DNA from: Phycisphaerales bacterium
Lineage (GTDB): Bacteria > Planctomycetota > Phycisphaerae > Phycisphaerales > SM1A02
Direction of reading: 5' to 3'
Length of the DNA stretch: 36,782 nucleotides
NCBI GenBank assembly: GCA_013003065.1
Contig: JABDLI010000341.1
Coordinates: 1 to 36,782 of the forward strand
Shown: one piece after another, positions 7,353-17,799 of the stretch
Position numbering within the stretch: position 1 is the stretch's first letter
Layout: every line of letters begins with the position of its first letter
The notes under the pieces: generated by a model
What the model was told of the DNA's origin: nothing
The model's input: only the letters and a program-made list of their open reading frames with translations
Database searches by the model: none
Program-made: the position numbers and the translations under genes

Positions 7353-9902
7353 TTGGAAGACGATCGAGGGCAAGCCTCCGCGGATTCGACGGCGGCGGTG
7401 GCCGACGACGCTCCCCCGGTCGAGCCGGCTGTCACCACCGGCGACGAGGTCGCGTCGTCGGGGGTCACCTGGAGCTCCGTCTGGCAGGTGCCGGCGATAC
7501 TGCTGAGCATCGCGCTCATCGCCGTGGGCCTGGTGGTCGCCGGTCGTCGCGCGCCGGAGGACGATTTCGGCGCCGCGTTGGCCGAGGTCGAGGAGCTCAT
7601 CGGCGTCGGCGAGTTCTCCGCCGCCCGGCTCCGGCTGGAGGAGGTCCTTCGCCCGAACCTGCTGGCGGCAACCCGCCCGGAGAAGGCTCGATTCCACGCC
7701 GCGGCGGCCGACTGGATCTCGGCCAGCCAGGATGCGGCCGGGACGAGCGTCGTGGAGAACAACGAGCGGATCGTCGAGCAGTACACGCTGGCCCGGGACC
7801 TCGGCCGCACGCTCTCGCCGGTCCGGCTCGAGCGTTGGGCGCACGCGCACATCCGGTTGGGGCAGATTCGCGAGGCCCACAAGCGGCTGGCCGAGCTGGA
7901 GGCGCTCGGGGTGATGGACGCGCGGGCCGACGCTCGCCAGCGTCGCAACCGCCTGCTCCGCAAGCTCGTGGAGCACAGCCTCGCGCAGGACGACGTCGCC
8001 TACGAGGAGATGTCGTCGGTGCTCGCGACCTACCGGGACGACCCGCTGCTCAGCCCGGCGGATCAGGCCTGGGTCGTGACCCACCAGGCCCGGCTGCGGC
8101 TGGAAGCAAACGAGGCGGCGGTCGCCGCCCGTCATCTGCTCGTCGACATGCGTCGCCTCGAGGACGCCGACGAACCCGTGCCGGCGCAGGTGTGGGGCGA
8201 GCTGTACACGCTCCTCGCCCGCAGCTACTTCCAGCAGGGCGACTACGAACGGGCCGCCCACCACCTCGAAGAGGCGTTCGCGCGGCTCGGCGGCACCGTG
8301 GTCCAACGGGGCGAAGCGCTCCTGCTGAAGGGGCAGATCGCCGTCGCCCAGGAGCGGCACGAGGATGCCTTCGAGCAGTTCGACGAGGTGATTCGGAACT
8401 ACCCGGCGACGGATGCCTACGCGCCGGCGTTGCTCGGCCGGGCGGAGGTGCAGAGCGTGCTGGGGCGACACCCGGCCAGCCTCGACGACTACCGCGCCCT
8501 GATCGAGCTGCGAAAGGAGATCGCGACGCCCGGCATCCCCCGTCGTCACATCGCCGCCAGCCTGGCCGACCGGCACGATGCCGCGCTGACGATCGCCGAG
8601 CTGCCGCTTGCGCTCCAGTACGTCTCGATGGCCGAGGGGCTGTTCGATGCCGGGGACGTTCCGCTCGACGTGCTGGTGCGGATCGCCAATACGTCACGAC
8701 AGATCGCCGACAACATCATGGTCGAAGCAGCCGAGGCCGCGCGGGCGGCGGGGCGTCGGGCGGAGGAGATCGATCCGGCTCTCCGGCACCGCGCCATCGA
8801 GCAGTACGCTCGCGCCGCGGAGTACTCGTTGCGTCACGCCCGGGCGTTGACGACCGTTCCCGACGGCGATGAAGGGTGGGCGGGTTCGCTCTGGCTGGCC
8901 GCGGACAACTTCGATCTCGCCGGCCGGCCGCGGCAGGCGATCACGCACTTCCTGGAGTACATCGCCGGTCGCCCGATCGACGACCAGCTTCGCGCGAAGG
9001 TCACCTTCCGGCTCGCCCGGGCGTACCAGGCCAATCTGGAGCTCGACCGCGCGGCGGAGGCCTACGAGAAGGTGCTCGCCGAGCATCCGCGGAGCACCTA
9101 CGGCACGCAGAGCCACCTGCCGCTCGCCCGCTGCTACCGCGGGCTCGATCGGATCGGCGAGGCCGAGCAGCAGCTGCTGCGGGTGATCGAGGGTCGTCGC
9201 GGCGAAGACACGCCGATCACCCCCGACGCCACCGACTATCGCCAAGCGCTCTTCGAGCTCGGTGATCTCTACTACGACCTCGGTGACTATACCCGCGCGA
9301 TCGAGCGACTGGAGTTCGCGCTCGCCCGGTACCCCGATGCGCCCGAGCGGGTCGAAGCGACGTTTTGCCTCGCGGACAGCCTGCGACGCTACGCCGCGAA
9401 CTCCGCCGACGTGCTGGTGACCGAGCCGAACCTCGCCCCCGCGGATCGACTGTCGGCCGAACGGGACGTTCGCGTGTCGCGGGAGCAGGCGCAGCGTCTC
9501 TTCGCGGGCGTCATCGCGGCGTATTCGAGCAGCGATCGGCCGCCGCTCGATCGGCTCCAGCAGGATTACCTGCGGTACGCGACGTTCTACCAGGCGGACT
9601 GCGTCTTCGACCTCGGAGAGTACGCCAAAGCGGCGGAGCTCTACGACCTCGCCGCCCGTCGCTACCAGACGCACCACATGTCGATGGATGCGCTGGTTCA
9701 GATCGTCAACTGCTTCGATCGCCTCGACAACCGTCGCGCGGCGGATATTGCACACCGCAACGCGCTGATTCGTCTGCGGCAACTACCCGACGAGGCCTTC
9801 GACAACCCCGACTCGATCATGGACCGCGCCGCGTGGGAGCGCTGGCTTCAGAATCGCCCCCTCGGCACCTCCGACGACACCCGCACTGCGCAATCGAGCT
9901 GA
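7353..9902 (+). CDS. TPR-repeat protein with one N-terminal TM segment
   Basis: TTG start with GGAGAGG upstream. TM segment VPAILLSIALIAVGLVVAG. Repeated TPR-like units (QGDYERAAHHLEEAFARLGG, ALFELGDLYYDLGDYTRAIERLEFALARYPDAPE, LDRAAEAYEKVLAEHPRS). Confidence 0.75.
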   Translation: MEDDRGQASADSTAAVADDAPPVEPAVTTGDEVASSGVTWSSVWQVPAILLSIALIAVGLVVAGRRAPEDDFGAALAEVEELIGVGEFSAARLRLEEVLRPNLLAATRPEKARFHAAAADWISASQDAAGTSVVENNERIVEQYTLARDLGRTLSPVRLERWAHAHIRLGQIREAHKRLAELEALGVMDARADARQRRNRLLRKLVEHSLAQDDVAYEEMSSVLATYRDDPLLSPADQAWVVTHQARLRLEANEAAVAARHLLVDMRRLEDADEPVPAQVWGELYTLLARSYFQQGDYERAAHHLEEAFARLGGTVVQRGEALLLKGQIAVAQERHEDAFEQFDEVIRNYPATDAYAPALLGRAEVQSVLGRHPASLDDYRALIELRKEIATPGIPRRHIAASLADRHDAALTIAELPLALQYVSMAEGLFDAGDVPLDVLVRIANTSRQIADNIMVEAAEAARAAGRRAEEIDPALRHRAIEQYARAAEYSLRHARALTTVPDGDEGWAGSLWLAADNFDLAGRPRQAITHFLEYIAGRPIDDQLRAKVTFRLARAYQANLELDRAAEAYEKVLAEHPRSTYGTQSHLPLARCYRGLDRIGEAEQQLLRVIEGRRGEDTPITPDATDYRQALFELGDLYYDLGDYTRAIERLEFALARYPDAPERVEATFCLADSLRRYAANSADVLVTEPNLAPADRLSAERDVRVSREQAQRLFAGVIAAYSSSDRPPLDRLQQDYLRYATFYQADCVFDLGEYAKAAELYDLAARRYQTHHMSMDALVQIVNCFDRLDNRRAADIAHRNALIRLRQLPDEAFDNPDSIMDRAAWERWLQNRPLGTSDDTRTAQSS

Positions 9903-9909
9903 ACCCCTC

Positions 9910-10374
9910 ATGTCCAACGCTTCGTCATCCGAATCACGCTGGTCCCGGGAGCTCCTCCGGGTGCTTGGCGAGCAGCAGGCCATCGTGAACGAGCTCGTGA
10001 CGCTGGGCGAGCGGCAGAGCGGGCTCATTGCGTCCGCCGACACCGAAGGGCTGCTTGCCCTGCTCGCCGAGCGTCAGCGTCTCATCGAGCGTTTCACCGC
10101 CGCGCAGCAGGACATGGGCGTCGTCACTGACGGGCTGGCCCCGAACGTCGCCGTCGCCGACGACGAACGCGGCCGCATCCAAGAGCTGATCGCCGACATC
10201 AGTCGTCAGCTCGCGGCCGTCATGACGCAGGATGAAGCCGATCAGGCCAAGCTCGAGAAGGCCCGCGTCGCCGCCCGCGAGGCCGTGAACACGGTGGACA
10301 CGGCGCGGCTCGCCCGGCAGGCCTACCGGCAGGGGCAGGCCGTCAACAATCGATTCGCGGATCGGAAGGGATGA
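9910..10374 (+). CDS. FlgN-like flagellar chaperone
   Basis: Short helical protein (MSNASSSESRWSRELLRVLGEQQAIVNELVTLGERQSGLIASADTEGLLALLAERQRLIERF...) just before the flagellar regulators and flgB. Confidence 0.65.
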   Translation: MSNASSSESRWSRELLRVLGEQQAIVNELVTLGERQSGLIASADTEGLLALLAERQRLIERFTAAQQDMGVVTDGLAPNVAVADDERGRIQELIADISRQLAAVMTQDEADQAKLEKARVAAREAVNTVDTARLARQAYRQGQAVNNRFADRKG

Positions 10375-10378
10375 GTCG

Positions 10379-11353
10379 ATGACGACGCTGTCTTCACACG
10401 CCCCGCCTTCCGCCCCGCCGTCCGGCGTGACGCTCGACGCGGACGAGTTCAAGGAGCTCATGTCCGCGTTCACCGACACGACGCGCCAGCTCGAACAGAC
10501 GCATCTCGCCCTTCGGCAGGAAGTCGCCCGGCTGACCGAAGAGCTCGACGAGGCGAATGCTCAGCTGCGCCGATCGCGTGACCTTGCCGCGCTCGGCCAG
10601 ATGGCCGCGGGGATCGCGCACGAGATCCGCAACCCGCTCGCGTCGATCCAGCTCTACGCGCAGATGTTGGCCGCCGACCTGCCCGACGCTTCGGAGTCAC
10701 ACGCGGTCTGTGGCAAGATCAGCCGCGCCGTCGGGCGGTTGGACGGCATCGTGCACGATGTGCTGCACTTCGCCCGCGAGACGCGGGTGCGAGCCCAGGC
10801 GACGAGCGCCGTCGATCTGTTCGAGCACGCCCGACTCGAGTGTGAGGCGTTGCTCACGCGGTGGCCGGGCCGCGTCGAGGTGCATGTCGACGCGAGTTCT
10901 CGATGCGATCTCAAGGCGGACGTCTGTTTGCTCACCCAGGCGCTTGCAAACCTCATCCGCAACGCCATCGAAGCGATGGACGGCGGCGTGGGAACGCTGC
11001 GTTTTGCCGGGGAGCGCCGGCGGATGCGTCGCGCCGACGGCCGCCGCGTCGAACGCGTGGTGCTGATCGTCGAAGACGACGGACCGGGAATTCCCGAGGA
11101 CGTCGTCGTCCGCATGTTCAATCCGTTCTTCACGACCCGGCCCACGGGCACGGGTCTCGGGCTTGCCATCGTGCACCGCATCGTGGACGCGCACGGCGGG
11201 CTCATCAACGTCAAGCGGGCGGAGACCGGAGGGGCGCGGGTTGAACTCTGCCTCCCCGTCCGGCCCCCGACCGCTCGGACCAACTCACGTACCACCGGAA
11301 ACGCCGGGTCGCGTCGCGACTCGACGGTCCGGACCACTTCGGAGCGAAGGTAG
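10379..11353 (+). CDS. Sensor histidine kinase, FlrB/AtoS-like
   Basis: H-box AAGIAHEIRNPLASIQLYAQML, N-box NLIRNAIEAMDGG, G-boxes VEDDGPGIPEDV and TGTGLGLAIVHRIVDAHGG. Confidence 0.9.
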   Translation: MTTLSSHAPPSAPPSGVTLDADEFKELMSAFTDTTRQLEQTHLALRQEVARLTEELDEANAQLRRSRDLAALGQMAAGIAHEIRNPLASIQLYAQMLAADLPDASESHAVCGKISRAVGRLDGIVHDVLHFARETRVRAQATSAVDLFEHARLECEALLTRWPGRVEVHVDASSRCDLKADVCLLTQALANLIRNAIEAMDGGVGTLRFAGERRRMRRADGRRVERVVLIVEDDGPGIPEDVVVRMFNPFFTTRPTGTGLGLAIVHRIVDAHGGLINVKRAETGGARVELCLPVRPPTARTNSRTTGNAGSRRDSTVRTTSERR

Positions 11354-11357
11354 GACC

Positions 11358-12830
<1,473 letters not shown>

Positions 12831-12919
12831 GGGGCGCAATCCTTGCCCGACGATCACGGGGGCCGGCCGTTGTTGCGCGATGAAGTGCAACGCGGCCCGT
12901 GCGATCGGCGATCGGAAGC

Positions 12920-12935
12920 CGGTGCGGTGTTTGCT
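12920..12935 (+). promoter_or_regulatory. Candidate sigma-54 (-24/-12) promoter for the flgB operon
   Basis: CGGTGCGGTGTTTGCT matches the GG-N10-GC core and TTGCT of TGGCACGN4TTGCW. It lies 52 nt upstream of the flgB ATG, just after the sigma-54 activator gene. Confidence 0.45.
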
Positions 12936-12986
12936 GGAATCTGGCTCGGGTCTTGGTCGATCTGAGGCTCGGAATGGAATGACCAA

Positions 12987-13424
12987 ATGATCGGTGGAGT
13001 CACCAACGCGGACTCGCTCCCCGTGCTGGAGCGGATGATCCAGTTCGCCGGCCGGCGTCACCGGCTGATGACGCACAACATCGCGAACATCGACACGCCG
13101 AACTTTCGGCCGATGGATGTCTCGGTCCAGGGGTTTCAAACGCAGCTTGGCGCTGCCGTCGACGAGCGGCGGGAGCGGGCGGGCAACGCCGGGGGCGAAT
13201 TGCGGCTGCGCAATTCGCGTGAGGTAGCGGTCGGCAAGCACGATGAGCTCGTCTTCAACCCGTCGCCCGCCGGCGACAACATCCTGTTCCACGACCGAAA
13301 CGACCGCGATACGGAACGGCTGATGCAAGATCTCGTCGAGAACTTCATGGCGTTCCGCACCGCAGCGGATATGCTCCGGAACCGATTCGATCTCATCAAC
13401 ACGGCGATCCGAGGACGGCTGTAA
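12987..13424 (+). CDS. flgB: Flagellar basal-body rod protein FlgB
   Basis: MTHNIANIDTPNFRP near the N terminus, FMAFRTAADMLRNRFDLINTAIRG at the C terminus; followed by flgC and fliE. Confidence 0.92.
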   Translation: MIGGVTNADSLPVLERMIQFAGRRHRLMTHNIANIDTPNFRPMDVSVQGFQTQLGAAVDERRERAGNAGGELRLRNSREVAVGKHDELVFNPSPAGDNILFHDRNDRDTERLMQDLVENFMAFRTAADMLRNRFDLINTAIRGRL

Positions 13425-13461
13425 GCTGAGAGCGCTGCCTGCGGGCTGAAAGCGAACGTCT

Positions 13462-13866
13462 ATGTACGGTGCACTGGATATCTCGACCTCGGGCCTGATC
13501 GCCCAACGCGTTCGGCTCACGGTCAGCTCGGCCAATATCGCGAACGCGAAGACGCTCGTGAACTCCGACGGCGAGTACGAGCCGTACCGCCGGCGAACGG
13601 TCATTCTTGCGCCAGCCGATCCCGACGACTCGGTGGCATCGGGCGTTCGGATCGCGGCGATCGAGATCGCCGGGGGCGACCTTCGCCCCGAGTATGATCC
13701 CACCTCGCGGCACGCGGACGCCGAAGGTGTGGTCTACTACCCGAACGTGAATCCCGTGGTCGAGCAGATGAACTCGATGGAAGCGCTCCGCGCGTACGAA
13801 GCGAACGTGGCGGCGGCCGAGGCCACGAAGTCGATGATGAACGTCGCCCTGCAGATGCTCGCCTGA
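13462..13866 (+). CDS. flgC: Flagellar basal-body rod protein FlgC
   Basis: MYGALDISTSGLIAQRVRLTVSSANIANAKT...VYYPNVNPVVEQMNSMEALRAYEANVAAAEATKSMMNVALQML. Confidence 0.94.
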   Translation: MYGALDISTSGLIAQRVRLTVSSANIANAKTLVNSDGEYEPYRRRTVILAPADPDDSVASGVRIAAIEIAGGDLRPEYDPTSRHADAEGVVYYPNVNPVVEQMNSMEALRAYEANVAAAEATKSMMNVALQMLA

Positions 13867-13881
13867 TTCGAGGAGTGTGGC

Positions 13882-14187
13882 ATGACCGATCCCCTGGGAC
13901 TCATTGGCATCACGACCCCGCTCGCGCCGAACCCGGTGCGTCCGGGGGCCGGCGGCGCCACGGACGGTCCCGGCTTCAAGGAGCTCCTGAAGCAGCAGAT
14001 CGCCGAAGTGAACGAGATGCAACGCGACGCCAAGGAGGCGACGGAGGACATCGTCACCGGTCGGCGGGACGACGTCGAAGCGGTGATCCTCGCGACCAAG
14101 AAAGCGGATACGGCGTTCCACATGCTGCTTCAGGTCCGAAACCGAATGATGGAAGCGTACGACGAGGTGAAGCAGATCCGGATCTGA
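13882..14187 (+). CDS. fliE: Flagellar hook-basal body complex protein FliE
   Basis: FKELLKQQIAEVNEMQRDAKEATEDIVTGRRDDVEAVILATKKADTAFHMLLQVRNRMMEAYDEVKQIRI. Confidence 0.92.
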   Translation: MTDPLGLIGITTPLAPNPVRPGAGGATDGPGFKELLKQQIAEVNEMQRDAKEATEDIVTGRRDDVEAVILATKKADTAFHMLLQVRNRMMEAYDEVKQIRI

Positions 14188-14267
14188 TCCGGCAATCGTG
14201 ATGAGCACCGCACGCCAGGATGGCGGCGGTTGGGCGTACCGCACGCCAGATGGCATGGAGGCCATGG

Positions 14268-15917
14268 ATGTTCTCGATCAACGAAACGCTGCAGACGGTG
14301 CAGCAGCAGCTGCGCGGATTGACCGGCACCGCACGGCTGCTCATCTCGTCCCTGCTCGTCATTCTGGTGATGGCGTTGCTCCTGGTGGCGGTGTACACCG
14401 GGCGTTCGGCGCTCGTGCCGCTCGGTCTGAGCACGATCTCGCCGGAGGCGCGAACGCAGGCCATCAACTACCTGCAGGTGCAGGGCATCAAGTGGCGTGA
14501 GCAGGGGGGCGACATCCTCGTGCCCACCGAGCAACGGCACGTCTTGCTCGCGCAGCTCACCGAGAACGAGCTGATCACGCCCGACCAGATCAACTTCAGC
14601 ACGGTGATCCAGGACGACAGCCCCTTCACCGGGCGGAGCGCGCGCCGCACGCGGTACCTCGTCGCCAAGATGAACGAGGTGTCGCGGATGATCAGCGAGA
14701 TGAACGGCATCGACCGTGCGACCGTGGTCATCGACCAGCCGGAGGGTCCGGGGGGCATCGGCATCGCGCGGATCGAGCCGACGGCTTCCGTCAACGTGAC
14801 GACGACCGGCGAGGCGCTCAGCCGAACCCAGGCCGATGCGGTGGCCCGCATCGTGGCGGGGTCGCACGCGCCGCTGAAGGTCGAGAACGTCACCGTCGTC
14901 GATGCGCGTACGAATCGCCGCGTCGCGGCCCGAACGGAGGACGCGCTCGGGGTCAGCGAGCACCTGGAGCACAAGCAGGCGACGGAGCGCCACGTCAAGC
15001 GGAAGATCGAGGAGATGTTGTCGTACATTCCCGGTCTGCTGGTCGCCGTCAACGCCCAGGTCGACGGCAGCGAGGTCGTCACGCATCGCGTCGGGGTCGA
15101 AGAGCCCAAGCACGGCGTGACCGCCGAGAGCAGCCGCGAACGCAACGCCACCAACGTTCCCTACGCCGGGGAGCCGGGAGTGCGCGCGAACGCCGGCGAC
15201 GCGTTGACGGTCTCTGGACTCCAGTCGACGATGAGCGAGACGGAGAACGACACGCGGACGATTCCCGCCTTTCCGACCTCCGACACGAGCATTCGCCAGG
15301 ATCGGGGCTTCGCCCTCAAGATCAACGCGACGATCAAGGTGCCGCAGTCCTGGTTCCTCGCCATCTACCGGTTGGAGCAAGGCGACCCGGCCGCGGAGGC
15401 CGACGCCGCGACGCTGCAACCGATCGTCGACCGCGTCACGCAGCAGATTCGTGGAGACGTCGAACCGCTCGTCGAGACCGACGCGCGGCAGGGCGCGTTG
15501 CCGGGCACGGTCGTCGTCAGCTCGTACAGCGACGCCGCCATCGCGCGTGATGACGGCGGCGGTTGGGCGCAGACGGGGGTCGGGAGCATGCTCGTCTCCG
15601 ACGGCGGCATCAAGTCGATCGGGCTCGGTGCACTCGCGCTCGTCAGCCTCATGTTCATGCTCATGATCGTCCGCAAGGCCAGCCACGACGAAGAGATGCC
15701 CACGGCCGAGGAGCTCGTGGGGTTGCCGCCGGCGTTGGCCGACGGCGAACTGGATCTCGTCGGTGAGGCCGACGAGTCGGTGGCGGCGATGGAGGGCGTC
15801 GAGATCGACGAAGAGTCCGTGCGTCGGCAGCAGATGCTCGAGCAGATCAATGATCTTGCCGTCAACTCGTCGGACGAGGCGGCGGGGCTCTTGCGGAAGT
15901 GGATGAAGGCGGAATAG
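14268..15917 (+). CDS. fliF: Flagellar M-ring protein FliF
   Basis: MFSINETLQTVQQQLRGLTGTARLLISSLLVILVMALLLVAVY...ARVRIEPTASVNVTT-like ring-building motif; two TM segments; start at 14268 preferred (GGAGG upstream). Confidence 0.93.
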   Translation: MFSINETLQTVQQQLRGLTGTARLLISSLLVILVMALLLVAVYTGRSALVPLGLSTISPEARTQAINYLQVQGIKWREQGGDILVPTEQRHVLLAQLTENELITPDQINFSTVIQDDSPFTGRSARRTRYLVAKMNEVSRMISEMNGIDRATVVIDQPEGPGGIGIARIEPTASVNVTTTGEALSRTQADAVARIVAGSHAPLKVENVTVVDARTNRRVAARTEDALGVSEHLEHKQATERHVKRKIEEMLSYIPGLLVAVNAQVDGSEVVTHRVGVEEPKHGVTAESSRERNATNVPYAGEPGVRANAGDALTVSGLQSTMSETENDTRTIPAFPTSDTSIRQDRGFALKINATIKVPQSWFLAIYRLEQGDPAAEADAATLQPIVDRVTQQIRGDVEPLVETDARQGALPGTVVVSSYSDAAIARDDGGGWAQTGVGSMLVSDGGIKSIGLGALALVSLMFMLMIVRKASHDEEMPTAEELVGLPPALADGELDLVGEADESVAAMEGVEIDEESVRRQQMLEQINDLAVNSSDEAAGLLRKWMKAE

Positions 15918-15935
15918 CGACCAGCGGGGACCTCG

Positions 15936-16970
15936 ATGCGTCCAGGACAGAAGCTTCCCAAACAGGTTGAGGATCTCAGCGGCGTCGCGAAAGCGGCGAT
16001 CCTCATGCTGGCGCTCGAGCACGAGTCGGCGCGGTCGATCCTCCGCGAGCTTCCCGCCGAGATGGTCGAGGAGATCACCCGGGTCCTGGCCTCTCTCGGC
16101 GAGGTGCCGAAGGATCTCTCCGATCAGGTCGTGGACGAGTACTACACGCTTCGGATGGCCAGCCTGTACGCCAAGGAGGGCGGTCTCGAATATGCCACCA
16201 TGCTGCTGAAGGGCTCGCTCGATCCCGCCGTCGCGGATCGGGTGATCTCGCAGATTCAGACCCAGGTGCAGAAGGCGCCGTTCGCTTTTCTCCAGAAAGC
16301 GGAAAGCGAAAACCTGCTGACGTTCATCCAGGATGAACATCCGCAGACGATCTCGTTGATCGTCAGCCATCTCCCGCACCACATGGCCTCGGAGATTCTC
16401 GTCGGGCTCCCCGAGCAGAAGCAGATCGAGGTCGTGCGTCGGGTTGCGAACATGGAGCAGACGAACCCGGACGTGATCCGGCAGGTCGAGAGCGGGCTGG
16501 AGGCGCGGCTCTCCAACATGCTCATTCACTCGATGGAGAAGGTCGGCGGCGTCGAGACGGTGGCGGAGATGCTGAACCTCTGTGACCGCACGACCGAGAA
16601 ATCGATCCTGGAAGGCATCGAGGCGGAGGATCCGGATCTTGTCGAGCAGATCCGGCGTCTGATGTTCGTCTTCGAGGACATCCTGCTCGTCAACGACAAG
16701 GGCATCCAGTCGGTGCTCAAGGAAGTGGACAACGACGAGCTGATCCTGGCGATGAAGACGAGCAGCGACGAGCTGAAGGACAAGATCTTCAACAACATGT
16801 CCGCGCGAGCAGCCGAGCTCATCAAGGAAGACATGGAGTACATGGGCGCCGTACGTCTAAGCGACGTCGAGGCCGCCCAGCAACGCATCGTGGACATCGT
16901 GCGGCGGCTGGAAGAGAGCGGCGAGATCATCATCTCCGGTCGCGGCGGCGCCCAGGACGTGGTGGTGTGA
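15936..16970 (+). CDS. fliG: Flagellar motor switch protein FliG
   Basis: LSGVAKAAILMLALEHESARSILRELPAEMVEEITRVLA...IQSVLKEVDNDELILAMKTSSDELKDKIFNNMSARAAELIKEDMEYMGAVRLSDVEAAQQRIVDIVRRLEESGEI. Confidence 0.96.
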   Translation: MRPGQKLPKQVEDLSGVAKAAILMLALEHESARSILRELPAEMVEEITRVLASLGEVPKDLSDQVVDEYYTLRMASLYAKEGGLEYATMLLKGSLDPAVADRVISQIQTQVQKAPFAFLQKAESENLLTFIQDEHPQTISLIVSHLPHHMASEILVGLPEQKQIEVVRRVANMEQTNPDVIRQVESGLEARLSNMLIHSMEKVGGVETVAEMLNLCDRTTEKSILEGIEAEDPDLVEQIRRLMFVFEDILLVNDKGIQSVLKEVDNDELILAMKTSSDELKDKIFNNMSARAAELIKEDMEYMGAVRLSDVEAAQQRIVDIVRRLEESGEIIISGRGGAQDVVV

Positions 16971-16995
16971 GCACGATGACCCGGGGATCGCACCC

Positions 16996-17799
16996 ATGCC
17001 GGTGATCAAGGGCGTGACGGCCGATCGCGCGACGCAGCGGGCGGTCGTCCTGGATCTCGGCGACTTGAAACGCGAAGCCGCTCGCATCGTCGAGCTGGCC
17101 CACGCCGAGGGTGACGCCATTCGGGCTCGCGCGACCGCGGAAGCGCGGGAGATCATCGATGGCGCGGCCGCGGAAGGGTACGACGAGGGATACGCACGCG
17201 GACTCGCCGACGGAACCGAGGCGGGAACGAAGACCGGCCTGGAGACGGCCCACCGGGAACGGACCGCGGCGATCGATACGCTCGTCGCCGGTTGGGGGGT
17301 GACGCTCGACCGCTGGGAAGAGGCGTTTGCGACCATGCTGGCGAAGGCGGAGCACGACACGCTGACGCTCGCGCTCGCGATCGCGGAGAAGATCATCTTC
17401 CGCGTCATCGACCAGCAGCCCGACGTCGTGACGACGCAGGTGCGCGCGACGCTCGCCCACTTGTGCCGGCCCGGGGCCGTCACGATCGCCGTCAATCCGG
17501 AGGATCGCCCCTTGGTGGAGTCGACGCTGCCGGAGCTCCTGCAATCGGTGCAGGGGTGCGAGCACGCTCGCCTGGCCGACGATCCGCGGATCACCCGCGG
17601 CGGCTGCGTCGTGCGAACGGAGCACGGGCGGATCGACGCCACCATCGAGAAGCAGCTCGAGCGGATCGTCGAAGCGCTCGTGCCGCCGGAGCCCGCCACG
17701 CCCGTCGACGCCGCCGGCCCGCCTGATCCCCCGCCCCCGCCGGTCCCGCCCCCCCCGGCCCCGCCCCCCGCGCCCCCGGAGACGGAGGATCCCGCGTGA
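16996..17799 (+). CDS. fliH: Flagellar assembly protein FliH, Pro-rich C-terminal tail
   Basis: FliH-like central region (AEHDTLTLALAIAEKIIFRVIDQQPDVVTTQVRATLAHLCRPGAVTIAVNPEDRPLVE) between fliG and fliI; tail PPDPPPPPVPPPPAPPPAPPETEDPA. Confidence 0.88.
   Translation: MPVIKGVTADRATQRAVVLDLGDLKREAARIVELAHAEGDAIRARATAEAREIIDGAAAEGYDEGYARGLADGTEAGTKTGLETAHRERTAAIDTLVAGWGVTLDRWEEAFATMLAKAEHDTLTLALAIAEKIIFRVIDQQPDVVTTQVRATLAHLCRPGAVTIAVNPEDRPLVESTLPELLQSVQGCEHARLADDPRITRGGCVVRTEHGRIDATIEKQLERIVEALVPPEPATPVDAAGPPDPPPPPVPPPPAPPPAPPETEDPA

Noticed and set aside
12872-12891. Hairpin GTTGCGC-gatgaa-GTGCAAC after the response regulator gene as a terminator
   Set aside because: Includes a G-T pair and has no T-tract; insufficient for a terminator call.
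14206-14256. Short repeated segment GCACGCCAG(G)ATGGC upstream of fliF
   Set aside because: Two 14-15 nt near-copies about 30 nt apart; probably chance or a small local duplication with no clear function.
14130-16529. 799-aa minus-strand ORF across fliF/fliG
   Set aside because: Same shadow-ORF artefact; it conflicts with fliF and fliG.
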